From positions 1,612,001 through 1,676,000 of the forward strand of contig OZ007036.1 in the NCBI GenBank assembly GCA_963931655.1: a stretch of DNA of 64,000 bases. The letters run 5' to 3'. Source of the DNA: Butyricicoccus_B sp017886875 (GTDB lineage: Bacteria > Bacillota > Clostridia > Oscillospirales > Butyricicoccaceae). Within the stretch, counting starts at the first letter, position 1. The number at the start of each line of letters is the position of its first letter. The notes below the pieces were generated by a model, which saw only the letters and a program-made list of their open reading frames with translations, did not search any database and was not told the DNA's origin. Positions 9,201-17,207 of the stretch are shown here, in pieces. The translations under genes and the position numbers were made by a program.

Positions 9201-11074
9201 ATTTTAACTGTGCCAGAATCAATAGAACCAGTTAAAACATTATCCTTAAAATCATTTGCTATAGGTGCGGTCATACCCTTTTTATAGATAGCCCAATAAA
9301 GAGTACAGTTTTTGCTTGCTGCAACATCAAATACTACATAAGTATCTTCAATTAGGCTTGTTTTAGGGTATCCACTTGCAAAGTTAGGTTTAGAGTTATC
9401 TGGCGTTGTAAAATATAGTGTTTTAACTAAGCTATTTGTTCCACGCTCATCTACTAAAACAGCAGAAAGCACATAAGAAGTATCAAGTTTTAAACCAGAA
9501 ATTTTAGCTTGTATAACAGTGTTAGCCTCTTTAGCGGAAACTTTGCCGCTTTTAACGATTTTGGCACCATAAGAAGGAGGAGTTATTATATCTTCAGCGA
9601 CCATGGAACCATCGCCACTAAGTCTTACAGCCCAATAAACAGTGCCTTCCTTATTGGTTTCAAATTTAGCGGTCATTTGTGTTGGAGCTATATCATCAGA
9701 ACGAGGATAGCCTGTTAAAATACGAGGCATATCAGACATCTGTTGAGCTAAAGTGCTATCCATTTCTGTACCATTTATATTAGCTGTTATACCTGGTCTA
9801 ATGTAGATATAATCAGGTAGCATTTCAACTTTACAGCCAGGAGCATTTACATAAAGAGAGCTAATATCACCTTTACCAGTTACAGTGGTAGCAACATCAA
9901 GGTTTAAAGTTTCAACAATCGCACCTTGGTCAATTTTTACAGTAGAATTTGTAGCATTTTCATCTATTGTAAGGGTTTTTACAATACCAGAGCCAACATT
10001 TATTGCACTTTCTGGGGTAACGCTTACTACTTCATTTATATTACCTGAAAGGTCAAGTTTTGTTTCTGCTTCACCATCAATTTCTATATATGTCATACCA
10101 TAACCTTCATTAGATTTATCCTCTAAGTAAGTGTCTGTACGTACATATGTTTTGTCAATGACTGTGGTACCAGTGGTGCGGACAGTTACATATTGATTAG
10201 ATGGACTGTCAACTATCATTTCAGGTGCAGAACTATTTTTAATTATAATACTACAATCGCCCTTATTACTTTCGCCTGCACCACTTGCAATGATTTGACC
10301 ATATACATGAACGTTGTTAAGAGTAACATAACCAAGTCCAACGCCGCCAGTTATATATAAATCACCTGTAACGGTCATATTATCAAGTGTAACACCTGAT
10401 TTATTTATCATAAGGTTGCCACTTACATTATTTGAATATGTGCCAGTATCAAGCACAGGAGTGCCTATAATTCTAGCAAGTAAGATAGCAACTTCACCAC
10501 GTGTAATATTAGCAAGCGGACGGAATGTACCAGAAGTATCACCTGCTACAATGCCTTTTTCAGCAGCAGATTTTATATAACCTCTACTCCAATCGCTTGC
10601 AAGTCTGCTATCAGTAAAAGATAAATCTTCACCTGATTGTTCTTTAAGCATAATGTTTCTGCAAAGCATAACAACAGCAGCTTCACGAGTTAAATTTGAG
10701 TAAGGTGACGCAGTGTTTTTGCTTGTACCTGAGAAATATCCAGCATTATAAGCAATTCTTATATCATCATAGAACCAATCACTGCTTTTAACATCTTTAA
10801 ATGGCTGAGAAGCTGTTTTTGTGTAACCGAAAGTACGGTTAAGCATTGTTACAAACTCAGCACGAGTTATGGCTCTTTCAGGTGATAAATTACCTGCTTG
10901 GTCACCACGCATTATGCCCCATTCTACAAGTTTGTTAAGTGCTTCAGCTTGTGTAGTATTAGCAGCTTCAGCCTTATCAAAAGATATTTGAGGCATAATA
11001 CCGATAAGTATAGCGGTACATAAAACTAATGCACATATACGTTTTAAAACTCCTATGTGAAATTTAGTTTTCAT
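6221..11074 (-). CDS. Very large SLH-domain surface protein with repeated Ig/FN3-like modules
   Basis: A secreted, wall-bound protein of 1617 residues. It has a signal peptide (basic start, hydrophobic stretch, cleavage near residue 38), then three SLH domains over residues 45-205 that should anchor it to secondary wall polymer. Next comes a glycine/valine-rich beta-helix-like region (about 215-420), then a long series of Ig/FN3-like modules. At least four modules repeat an aromatic-YP entry followed about 30 residues on by YWA or YYV (near residues 450, 565, 680 and 1215). No catalytic motif was recognised. The start is the ATG at 11074 with AAAGGAG eight bases upstream; the codon before it is TTG. 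It is last in a minus-strand operon with the FliK-like, FlhB-like and PilZ genes. Confidence 0.88.
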   Translation of the reverse strand: MKTKFHIGVLKRICALVLCTAILIGIMPQISFDKAEAANTTQAEALNKLVEWGIMRGDQAGNLSPERAITRAEFVTMLNRTFGYTKTASQPFKDVKSSDWFYDDIRIAYNAGYFSGTSKNTASPYSNLTREAAVVMLCRNIMLKEQSGEDLSFTDSRLASDWSRGYIKSAAEKGIVAGDTSGTFRPLANITRGEVAILLARIIGTPVLDTGTYSNNVSGNLMINKSGVTLDNMTVTGDLYITGGVGLGYVTLNNVHVYGQIIASGAGESNKGDCSIIIKNSSAPEMIVDSPSNQYVTVRTTGTTVIDKTYVRTDTYLEDKSNEGYGMTYIEIDGEAETKLDLSGNINEVVSVTPESAINVGSGIVKTLTIDENATNSTVKIDQGAIVETLNLDVATTVTGKGDISSLYVNAPGCKVEMLPDYIYIRPGITANINGTEMDSTLAQQMSDMPRILTGYPRSDDIAPTQMTAKFETNKEGTVYWAVRLSGDGSMVAEDIITPPSYGAKIVKSGKVSAKEANTVIQAKISGLKLDTSYVLSAVLVDERGTNSLVKTLYFTTPDNSKPNFASGYPKTSLIEDTYVVFDVAASKNCTLYWAIYKKGMTAPIANDFKDNVLTGSIDSGTVKMTKSEEESITMGNILANASNALKEYTDYDVYFFLSDGINDSTIKKVTVTTADRTPPEFLTNYPRISKIEAKKLTGEAAINEDGKVYWALVKRGTDYPVPDPALDPNNPNDAEKLELYYKNQIKGGMYALKSGSVSTNEDAIKSISFSGLEAETAYDIYFVAEDEHGNLSEIKIITNAKTLDSSAPKLIEQKFSLANDKGVPLADTDVTLVFDEDIYNQRNSKSLYEMFNETDNITTTILTTSDKKNFSLADLIKEMFVLRNLDIPDSTQQVVPIELGTTDFKDYINVRLTEDGYTEVTFKSKALNLLSGTTYQFTLNQIKDSSNNLMPANTLADEFRTLDAQIDLNETTTISIPSADVGTSQDVSVDTSFSMIPYANSTQNASKEARYDVLIASDTTISFEVYRRERKSGSKWEVVKNSKDNNTTFSITHTSGDWTALSLNYAEGLTSDTYKHVVDFPEEGFEYAIKLKSINLIPDSDKWNATVNLKIFCISGSPLALNNLSQGGSVSAADLNNAISSQEVSSIGNPTDFNLKIVRVNQSAPQFKQQYPQAQAGDSITKINFMLDREGELYYVVAPENRLKPTYETGYTGNEEKNDWSEFDIGTKDAGEFEKKLLGKERNHHIVTPSTQNIMNPSSYSTADGYRSGKIEYSGTGLASFKVEDLEPNSKYYIYFVLKGSYKDPSSVMVYTFETGDVYSPVLTAEANGSSAIYRIEPKAGEDAVSANTYWKLYPYNQYSYPSIFDEEFTINDKPKKVIDAIRDGTIHLASTEDKQRLWNLLSAPQSGNPAPAQSGTKVMSATSTEPAVNNVVDPEQLVKDTIYVMFVAAQNELGGEPVFAMVEGISKHDNEGPKIINVTERIYDITDDTINVSVTIEFNSDIYLRKPNTIPPQTKPYNLFKDFSTDILYSSPIDGSTAEIKDVTPRTITVLIKNSIKNTDFSIIPIQKGYESLICSETGIARGSISIKIVEDKNGKLDAVINGGKYNGLTSELDE

Positions 11075-11099
11075 CAAAAATTCTCCTTTTTAAAATGTG

Positions 11100-11690
11100 T
11101 CAACGTTTGCCATTGGTTCTAAGGTCATATTCAAAGATGCTTTCTTGAATAAGGGCTTCTTCTTGTAAAAGCAAATCTATAAATTGACATGCATACAGAT
11201 TTTGATTATCTGATAGCACTCTTAGAACTTCTATTGGTACAATAATAGGGGGTTCAGTAGATGGTATTACAATTTCAAAGCGTTCACCTAAATGTAATTT
11301 AGTGCTTGAGAAAATACTAACACCACCACAGCTTATATCATTAGATTTTACTTTGTATCTAATTTTAGGGTTTTTTAAAGAATAAATATATGTATCAAAA
11401 CTCATATTCATTCTAAGATGTCTGCGGAAATTTTCACCGATTTGTTCCTCAGCAAAAAATATAACCTGTTCATCACGTTGTCTTGTGATTTTTCCACGCC
11501 AAGCCATAAATTGTGTAGAATTAAGGCTAAAAAGATTTATATGTTCAAATGCTGTAAGGTCAGTATTAGGATAAGTAAGCAGTTTAAGCTGCTTATTTTG
11601 TCCTTGCTGACTTAGCATAACACAAGTAGCAATAGTATGGCGTTCATCATTGACTATTGCAAATCTAACCTTTTGTAGTGTATTAGGCAT
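11100..11690 (-). CDS. PilZ-domain protein, candidate cyclic-di-GMP effector
   Basis: A 196-residue cytoplasmic protein without signal or membrane segments. The C-terminal half is a PilZ domain: the RxxxR c-di-GMP-binding motif is in RRHLR (about residue 89) and the D/NxSxxG motif in NDISCGGV (about residue 118). The N-terminal half resembles the YcgR/DgrA-type flagellar brake extension, but only loosely. It lies 15 bases downstream of the orphan FlhB-like gene and 25 bases upstream of the giant SLH gene, with its own AAAGGAG site. From the family I infer that it links c-di-GMP to motility or surface output. The partner is unknown. Confidence 0.85.
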   Translation of the reverse strand: MPNTLQKVRFAIVNDERHTIATCVMLSQQGQNKQLKLLTYPNTDLTAFEHINLFSLNSTQFMAWRGKITRQRDEQVIFFAEEQIGENFRRHLRMNMSFDTYIYSLKNPKIRYKVKSNDISCGGVSIFSSTKLHLGERFEIVIPSTEPPIIVPIEVLRVLSDNQNLYACQFIDLLLQEEALIQESIFEYDLRTNGKR

Positions 11691-11705
11691 TTAAATTTCT
11701 CCTTT

Positions 11706-12008
11706 TCAATCAGAAGTTGGTGGTGAAGCTGTTTTTTTAGGGTTTTCTGGGTCAAATTTCAGAAAATAAACATAAATATCAACAATAAACTGATAAAGGG
11801 TTTCTGGTATAGGTTGACCAAGCTTGAGCTGGGAAAGCATTGTAGCAAGTGAAGTATCCTCATAAACGGGAACACCGTTTTCTGCTGCAACTTCTACTAT
11901 CTTTTCAGCCATATATCCCATACCTGATGCAACAACAACAGGTGCAGGATTGCCTTTATCGTATTGAAGTGCTATTGCTTTGCGGGTAGGATTATTAGAT
12001 TGAGACAT
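11706..12008 (-). CDS. Orphan FlhB C-terminal-domain protein (YlqH-like)
   Basis: A 100-residue protein matching only the cytoplasmic C-terminal domain of the flagellar export switch FlhB, with no membrane part. It begins right at the autocleavage site region. Residues 6-9 read NPTR where FlhB has the self-cleaving NPTH, followed by KAIALQYD and the family's AEKIVEVAAENGVPVYED. The His-to-Arg change and the position at the very N-terminus suggest that it mimics the cleaved domain and does not cleave itself. It overlaps the upstream FliK-like gene by 14 bases, implying coupled translation. Similar stand-alone proteins (YlqH/FhlB type) occur in Bacillus next to a FliK-like partner. Confidence 0.85.
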   Translation of the reverse strand: MSQSNNPTRKAIALQYDKGNPAPVVVASGMGYMAEKIVEVAAENGVPVYEDTSLATMLSQLKLGQPIPETLYQFIVDIYVYFLKFDPENPKKTASPPTSD

Positions 12009-13416
12009 TTATGCTATCCTTCCTTTCAAAGATTTTCGGAAAAACTTCTGATATGGTAAGCGGTTTTATCATAGGAGAAGCCTTTATATTAGACGCTTTA
12101 AGTCCGTCTTTTGTTGCAAGTTCAGAAAGTTTTTCTTCAAAAATTTTGCTAAATTCTGAAAGATTAGGTGGACAATTTATAGCTAAATCAACAGTATCAT
12201 CTTCACGATATGTTATAATCAAATCAAAAAGTCCAAGGTCTTGAATATCAAACTTTAGAAGAAGCCGCATACTTCGCTGTACTTTACCACCAGATGAGTT
12301 ATTAGTGTCGTCAGGGTCTACCCATATTTCTGAGAACATCATACGATTTTCCATTTCAACAGGTAAAATAGCATGTGAAAGCGGCATATATACACTCTGG
12401 TTTAGAAGAATAGAGTCAACAAGAGCTTTTAAACTTTGTTTCATATCAGAATTAGTTTCACCAAGCATTGAACGATTGGTTATTTGAGCAAGCAAATCAG
12501 GCAGTGGAGAAGGTGCAGAATTTGCATTTGCTGCATTTTGTTGTAGCATAGAGAGCACTTCATTTGCATCGGGATTGCCAAGACTATTTTTTATTGCTGT
12601 ATAGCCCAAAAGTTTATAAAAAGATTGTAGAAGTTCATCTGGTGAACCATTTTGAAAACGTGCAATATCTAAAACCAGCATACCAAGTAAATTTCTTGCA
12701 ATTCCACGTTCATGCATTTGTGATACATAATTAGACATATAAGGAATAATACCATTTTGTAAAAGTTTTAATGCACCTGAACGATTGCCAGAAGAAAGCA
12801 AGTTTTCTAGCTGAGAAAGCTGTTCATTTAATGGGGCACTAAAACGTTCAGGCATAAACCATGACATTTGTTTTATAAGCCTTTGAATATTACGCTCGAT
12901 ATGTGGAGTTGATGAAAAATCGTTATATTTCTTTAAAAATTGTAAAATATCATTTTGTAATGACGCTGAAGAATTTTGTTTTAAAGCATCTCTAAGTGCT
13001 TGAAAAAGCTCACTTCCAAAGCGTGTAGAAGCTGAAAGCTGACCTTTAAGCAGGGCGGCAAGCTCTTTTTCATCAACTTTAAGCATTTTAAGTAGTTCTG
13101 CTATTTCTTGACTTATTCCAGCAGACATACCAGAGGTTACAAGTACACCTGGTCTGGAAATAAGAAAACGAGCCAAGGTCTCAGAAATAGAGCCTGTATC
13201 TCTAAGAGAATTTAAAAATGCTTGGAAATTTGAATCATATCTTTTTGCACCGCTTGAAGTGGCAGTGTCTTCTCTTTCGGTGCGTGCATCAGAACGACCA
13301 ACCCTAGAAGGGTCAGGGACATTCTGTATCTGAGTGTCATTTGGTGAGACAGAAGGTCTATATGAACTGACTTCCTGCCCAGGAACAGGATTTGTCACAT
13401 TGCTTATATTAGGCAT
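11995..13416 (-). CDS. FliK-like protein paired with an orphan FlhB domain (YlqG-like)
   Basis: A 473-residue cytoplasmic protein. The N-terminal 60 residues are Ser/Thr/Asn-rich and probably disordered. A helical middle (about 60-330) is followed by a compact C-terminal domain (about 345-465) with FDIQDLGLFDLIITY and a TVDLAINCP strand, reminiscent of the FliK C-terminal domain that contacts FlhB. Its immediate partner is an FlhB C-terminal domain, which supports the call. A longer frame starts at 13434, but the ATG at 13416 has a GGAG site upstream and is preferred. The gene is divergent from cheA. Assignment rests on context plus weak similarity; a plain hypothetical protein is the alternative. 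Confidence 0.6.
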   Translation of the reverse strand: MPNISNVTNPVPGQEVSSYRPSVSPNDTQIQNVPDPSRVGRSDARTEREDTATSSGAKRYDSNFQAFLNSLRDTGSISETLARFLISRPGVLVTSGMSAGISQEIAELLKMLKVDEKELAALLKGQLSASTRFGSELFQALRDALKQNSSASLQNDILQFLKKYNDFSSTPHIERNIQRLIKQMSWFMPERFSAPLNEQLSQLENLLSSGNRSGALKLLQNGIIPYMSNYVSQMHERGIARNLLGMLVLDIARFQNGSPDELLQSFYKLLGYTAIKNSLGNPDANEVLSMLQQNAANANSAPSPLPDLLAQITNRSMLGETNSDMKQSLKALVDSILLNQSVYMPLSHAILPVEMENRMMFSEIWVDPDDTNNSSGGKVQRSMRLLLKFDIQDLGLFDLIITYREDDTVDLAINCPPNLSEFSKIFEEKLSELATKDGLKASNIKASPMIKPLTISEVFPKIFERKDSINVSI

Positions 13417-13542
13417 AATACAACTCCATTTCAATAGAAAAATTTATGGAAAAATTTTCGAGTTACTTAATTAAATTTGAAATTGGTCGAATTAAGTATA
13501 GAAAATACCAAAATCCAAATTCGGAAAGGGCGGCTAAAGACT

Positions 13543-15690
13543 ATGGCGAATAATGGTGATAGCGTTCTCGAAATGTATTTATATGAAACAAACTCATTAC
13601 TCGGACAGCTTGACGATATAATGTTAGCAGCAGAGCAAGCAGATACTTTATCTCAAGAAGATGTAAATGAAATCTTCCGTATAATGCACACATTAAAGGG
13701 TTCAGCTGCAATGATGGAGTTTGAACCACTAATGACACTTGCTCATAGAATAGAAGATTTGTTCTATTTAATTCGTGAAGAAACAATGAGTGCAATCCCA
13801 GAAGATGATAAACCTAAGCTATTTAATCTGCTTTTCAAATTTATTGATTATTTTCGTGCACAAATTGAAAATATCGAGCTAGGTAAACCGCTTTCTAATG
13901 ATATCGACAACTTTGTATCAATAATTAATACAGTAATCGATAAAATTAATGGAGCAGACGCAGAAAAAGATGAAAGCAAACAAGAAGCTGCATCGGCATC
14001 TCAGTCAAATGCTGTAAATGGATATCCATACTCACTTAATATATACCTTGATGAAGGCTGTGGAATGGAAAACCTTCGTGCATTTATGATTGTAAATGAT
14101 GTTAAACAGTGTTGCTCAGATTTTGTTACTGAACCAGAAGATATTGATGATACTTCAGTTGCACCTTCTATTGCAAAGGACGGTTTTAAACTGCATTTCG
14201 CTACAGTTGCAGACCGTGAAAATGCAGCTAAAATTATTGAGCCTATGGGCTTTGTTAGAAACTTTGAGGAAGTAGATAATTTATCTGCTGCTCAGAATAC
14301 AGAGACAAATCAAGTTGAACAGACTGTTAATGAACAACCTGTTAATAATGAGCAAGCTGTTAAACAAGAACCAGTTCAGCCAGAAGTTAAAGAAGAACCA
14401 AAGGAGATTAAACAAACTCCTGTTGTACGAGCAGAAAAACCAAAGACTCAACCAGCAAAAGAAAATAATAGCACACAAGGTCATCAGATTAAGCAAAGCC
14501 TTATTAGTGTTAATTTATCAAAGCTCGACCAGCTTATGGCAGTTGTAGGTGAAATTGTTATTACCGAGGCAATGGTTACAGCATCTCCAGACCTAAAGGG
14601 TATTGAAGGTGTTAAGCTTGACAACTTTAATAAATCTGCAAGACAGCTTAGAAAATTAACAGATGAGCTGCAAGATATTTCTATGTCACTTAGAATGGTG
14701 CCTGTTTCTGGTACATTCCAGAAAATGCGTCGTATAGTGCGTGATATGGGGCAAAAATTAGGCAAACGTGCAAGACTTACAATAGTTGGTGAGGATACCG
14801 AAATTGATAAGACTATTGTCGATGCTATAAGTGACCCTATTATGCATATTGTACGTAACTCTATGGACCATGGTATTGAGCCAGATGAAAAAATGCGTAT
14901 AGCCGCAGGTAAAAACCCAGAAGGTGAGATTATTCTTTCTGCTCAAAATACTGGTAGCGAAGTAATTATTAAAATTGAGGACGATGGCGGCGGAGTTGAT
15001 AGTGATGCTGTTTTAGCAAAGGCTATTCGTCAAGGTATTGCAAATCCAGATGTTGAATATTCTAAGCGTGAAATCCTAAACTTCCTAATGATGCCAGGAT
15101 TTTCAACAAATACAGAAGTAACAGAATTTTCTGGTCGTGGCGTTGGTATGGACGTTGTAAAGAAAAATGTAGAAGCAGTTAGTGGTGTTGTTATTATGAC
15201 AAGTGAATTTGGTAAAGGCTCTTGTACAACACTTAAAATTCCGCTGACAACTGCAATTATGGACGGTATGGAAGTATCTGTAGGTGACTCTATATTTACT
15301 ATTCCAATCCAGAATATACGTCAATCTTTTAAGGCAACAGATGAAGATATTATTCATGATGCTATGAAGGGCGAAATGATTTGTAAGATGGATAATTTCT
15401 ATCCTGTACTAAGACTTCATGAGCGTTATGGGCTTATGCCTCGTGCAGAAAAAACTGAAGATGGTATATTTGTATGGGTTGAAACAAGTGAAGATTCCTA
15501 TTGCCTGTTTGTAGATGAACTTTTGGGTGAACAACAGGTAGTTATTAAGCCTCTGCCTAGCTACTTAAACACTTTTGGTATAAAAGAATCAGGTATTGTC
15601 GGTTGTACAATTCTGGGTGATGGCAATATCAGCCTAATTCTTGATGTTTCAAATCTTATTTCATCAGATTCAGGCTATGCAATGTTTTAA
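13543..15690 (+). CDS. cheA: Chemotaxis histidine kinase CheA
   Basis: Central kinase of chemotaxis: it autophosphorylates and passes phosphate to CheY and CheB. The 715-residue product has an HPt (P1) domain with His49 in RIMHTLKGSAAMM, a P2-like CheY/CheB docking domain (about 155-255) and a Glu/Pro/Gln-rich linker. A P3 dimerisation helix pair follows, then a P4 ATPase domain (N box IVRNSMDHGIEP, G boxes DDGGGVD and GRGVGMDVV) and a P5 CheW-like domain. The frame is open upstream from a TTG, but the ATG at 13543 follows a purine-rich GGAAAGGGCGG and starts the HPt domain. It leads a cheA-cheW-cheR operon and diverges from the FliK-like operon. Confidence 0.97.
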   Translation: MANNGDSVLEMYLYETNSLLGQLDDIMLAAEQADTLSQEDVNEIFRIMHTLKGSAAMMEFEPLMTLAHRIEDLFYLIREETMSAIPEDDKPKLFNLLFKFIDYFRAQIENIELGKPLSNDIDNFVSIINTVIDKINGADAEKDESKQEAASASQSNAVNGYPYSLNIYLDEGCGMENLRAFMIVNDVKQCCSDFVTEPEDIDDTSVAPSIAKDGFKLHFATVADRENAAKIIEPMGFVRNFEEVDNLSAAQNTETNQVEQTVNEQPVNNEQAVKQEPVQPEVKEEPKEIKQTPVVRAEKPKTQPAKENNSTQGHQIKQSLISVNLSKLDQLMAVVGEIVITEAMVTASPDLKGIEGVKLDNFNKSARQLRKLTDELQDISMSLRMVPVSGTFQKMRRIVRDMGQKLGKRARLTIVGEDTEIDKTIVDAISDPIMHIVRNSMDHGIEPDEKMRIAAGKNPEGEIILSAQNTGSEVIIKIEDDGGGVDSDAVLAKAIRQGIANPDVEYSKREILNFLMMPGFSTNTEVTEFSGRGVGMDVVKKNVEAVSGVVIMTSEFGKGSCTTLKIPLTTAIMDGMEVSVGDSIFTIPIQNIRQSFKATDEDIIHDAMKGEMICKMDNFYPVLRLHERYGLMPRAEKTEDGIFVWVETSEDSYCLFVDELLGEQQVVIKPLPSYLNTFGIKESGIVGCTILGDGNISLILDVSNLISSDSGYAMF

Positions 15691-15726
15691 CTCTTAATAA
15701 ATTTTACAAAAAGCGAGGGGAATAAT

Positions 15727-16212
15727 ATGTCTGATGAAAATTTGATGTTTGCTACAGAAGAACAGCAAGCAATTTATAATAAACAACAAGAGGTTGAAGA
15801 ATTTGCAACTCGTAAATATTTGACCTTTAGAACAGATAATTTACTTTTTGGTATTGAAGCAGAAATTGTTATGGAAATTATAACAAACTACTCTGCAACC
15901 TATGTACCAATGGTGCCTAGCTATGTAAGAGGAATTATAAATCTACGTGGTCAGATTATTCCACTTCTTGATATGCGTCAAAAATTAAGCATTGAGCCTA
16001 TGGATACAGATTGTATAATAGTAATTGATGTTGAAGATATAAGAATTGGTATTTTAGTTGATGCTGTTAGTCAAATTATTGATATCCCAATAGATACTAT
16101 TTTACCTGTACCTCAGCATAATGCACAAAAATATGTATCAGGAATGTGTACAATGCCAGATAATTCAGGTACAATGCTTGTATTGGATTGTCCTTTATTG
16201 CTAGCAAACTAA
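15727..16212 (+). CDS. cheW: Chemotaxis coupling protein CheW
   Basis: Adaptor that couples CheA to chemoreceptors at the membrane array. The 161 residues form one CheW-like SH3-type domain after a short extension of about 25 acidic/Gln-rich residues. The conserved VPSYVRGIINLRGQIIPLLD segment is present, and ILVDAVSQIIDIP marks the second subdomain. It starts 37 bases after cheA with an AGGGGA ribosome site and is followed by cheR, so it is part of the same transcript. Confidence 0.95.
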   Translation: MSDENLMFATEEQQAIYNKQQEVEEFATRKYLTFRTDNLLFGIEAEIVMEIITNYSATYVPMVPSYVRGIINLRGQIIPLLDMRQKLSIEPMDTDCIIVIDVEDIRIGILVDAVSQIIDIPIDTILPVPQHNAQKYVSGMCTMPDNSGTMLVLDCPLLLAN

Positions 16213-16259
16213 AAACGATTTTAACTATGTAAACAAAGCAGAGAGGATGAAACCAATTT

Positions 16260-17069
16260 ATGATGCAATTATCTGATTCAGATTTTGAAAGAATGGTCAG
16301 ATTTATGCAGGATAATTATGGTATCAACCTGACCAAAAAAAGGCAGCTTATAAACAATCGTTTGTCATTATCACTTGTAACACAAGGATATGAGAACTTT
16401 ACACAGTTTGTTGATAAGCTTATATCTAAAAGAGATGATGAACTAATAGATTTAGTTTTAAGCAAATTAACAACAAATTACACCTATTTCATGCGTGAAA
16501 AGGAACACTATGATTTCTTTATGAACGTTGTTTTGCCTGATATCTCAAAGAAAAACCAAAATAAAAAGGTTCTTTCTATATGGAGTGCAGGTTGTTCAAC
16601 TGGTGAAGAACCTTATAACTTATCAATGTGTCTTAAAGAATATTTTGGTGCAAACGCAAGCCAATGGGATACAAGGGTACTAGCTACAGATATATCACCA
16701 AGAGTATTAGCTCAAGCTAGAAATCCATCTTATGAAATGCCAAATGATATTCCGCCTGCATGGAAAACTAAATATTTTATGAAACGTAATGATGGAAGCG
16801 GTTTATATACTGTAACACCTGAAATAAGAAAAAATGTTATCTTTAGAACATTTAATCTTATGGACCCAATTAAGTTTAAGCTGGATTTTGATGTTATTTT
16901 TTGTAGAAATGTTATGATATATTTTGACCAACCAACAAAAGATGCACTTGTTAAGAGATTTTATAATGCTACTAAAAAAGGCGGTTATTTGATGATTGGT
17001 CATTCTGAAAATCTAAGTAAAGATTGTCCATATAAAATGATAAGACCAGCTACATTCCAAAAAAGATAA
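16260..17069 (+). CDS. cheR: Chemoreceptor glutamate methyltransferase CheR
   Basis: S-adenosylmethionine-dependent enzyme that methylates receptor glutamates for adaptation. The 269 residues comprise the N-terminal helical CheR_N domain and a Rossmann methyltransferase domain with WSAGCSTGEEPYNLSM (SAM loop, about residue 110) and FCRNVMIYFD. No C-terminal pentapeptide-docking insertion beyond the basic fold is apparent. Two ATGs (16260 and 16263) share the same GAGAGGA site. It is the last gene before a gap carrying a promoter and hairpin, after which cheB follows. Confidence 0.95.
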   Translation: MMQLSDSDFERMVRFMQDNYGINLTKKRQLINNRLSLSLVTQGYENFTQFVDKLISKRDDELIDLVLSKLTTNYTYFMREKEHYDFFMNVVLPDISKKNQNKKVLSIWSAGCSTGEEPYNLSMCLKEYFGANASQWDTRVLATDISPRVLAQARNPSYEMPNDIPPAWKTKYFMKRNDGSGLYTVTPEIRKNVIFRTFNLMDPIKFKLDFDVIFCRNVMIYFDQPTKDALVKRFYNATKKGGYLMIGHSENLSKDCPYKMIRPATFQKR

Positions 17070-17077
17070 TAGATACA

Positions 17078-17105
17078 TTGTTTAATGAGTAAAATGTGGT
17101 ATAAT
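17078..17105 (+). promoter_or_regulatory. Sigma-A-type promoter upstream of cheB
   Basis: TTGTTT at 17078-17083, a 16-base spacer ending in TGG, then a perfect TATAAT at 17100-17105. It would give cheB its own transcript with a leader of about 90 bases. Confidence 0.65.
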
Positions 17106-17139
17106 AGCATAATAAGTATAATTTATATAAAATACCAAG

Positions 17140-17171
17140 CTCTGGAAAAGACATAACATATCTTCCCAGAG
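17140..17171 (+). promoter_or_regulatory. Stem-loop in the cheB leader
   Basis: CTCTGG (17140-17145) can pair with CCAGAG (17166-17171), with a further AAGA/TCTT inner pairing. No T run follows, so it is not an ordinary terminator. It lies between the predicted promoter and the cheB ribosome site. Confidence 0.45.
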
Positions 17172-17207
17172 AAAAGTCTATTAAAATCTTGGGGGATGTA
17201 TATAATT

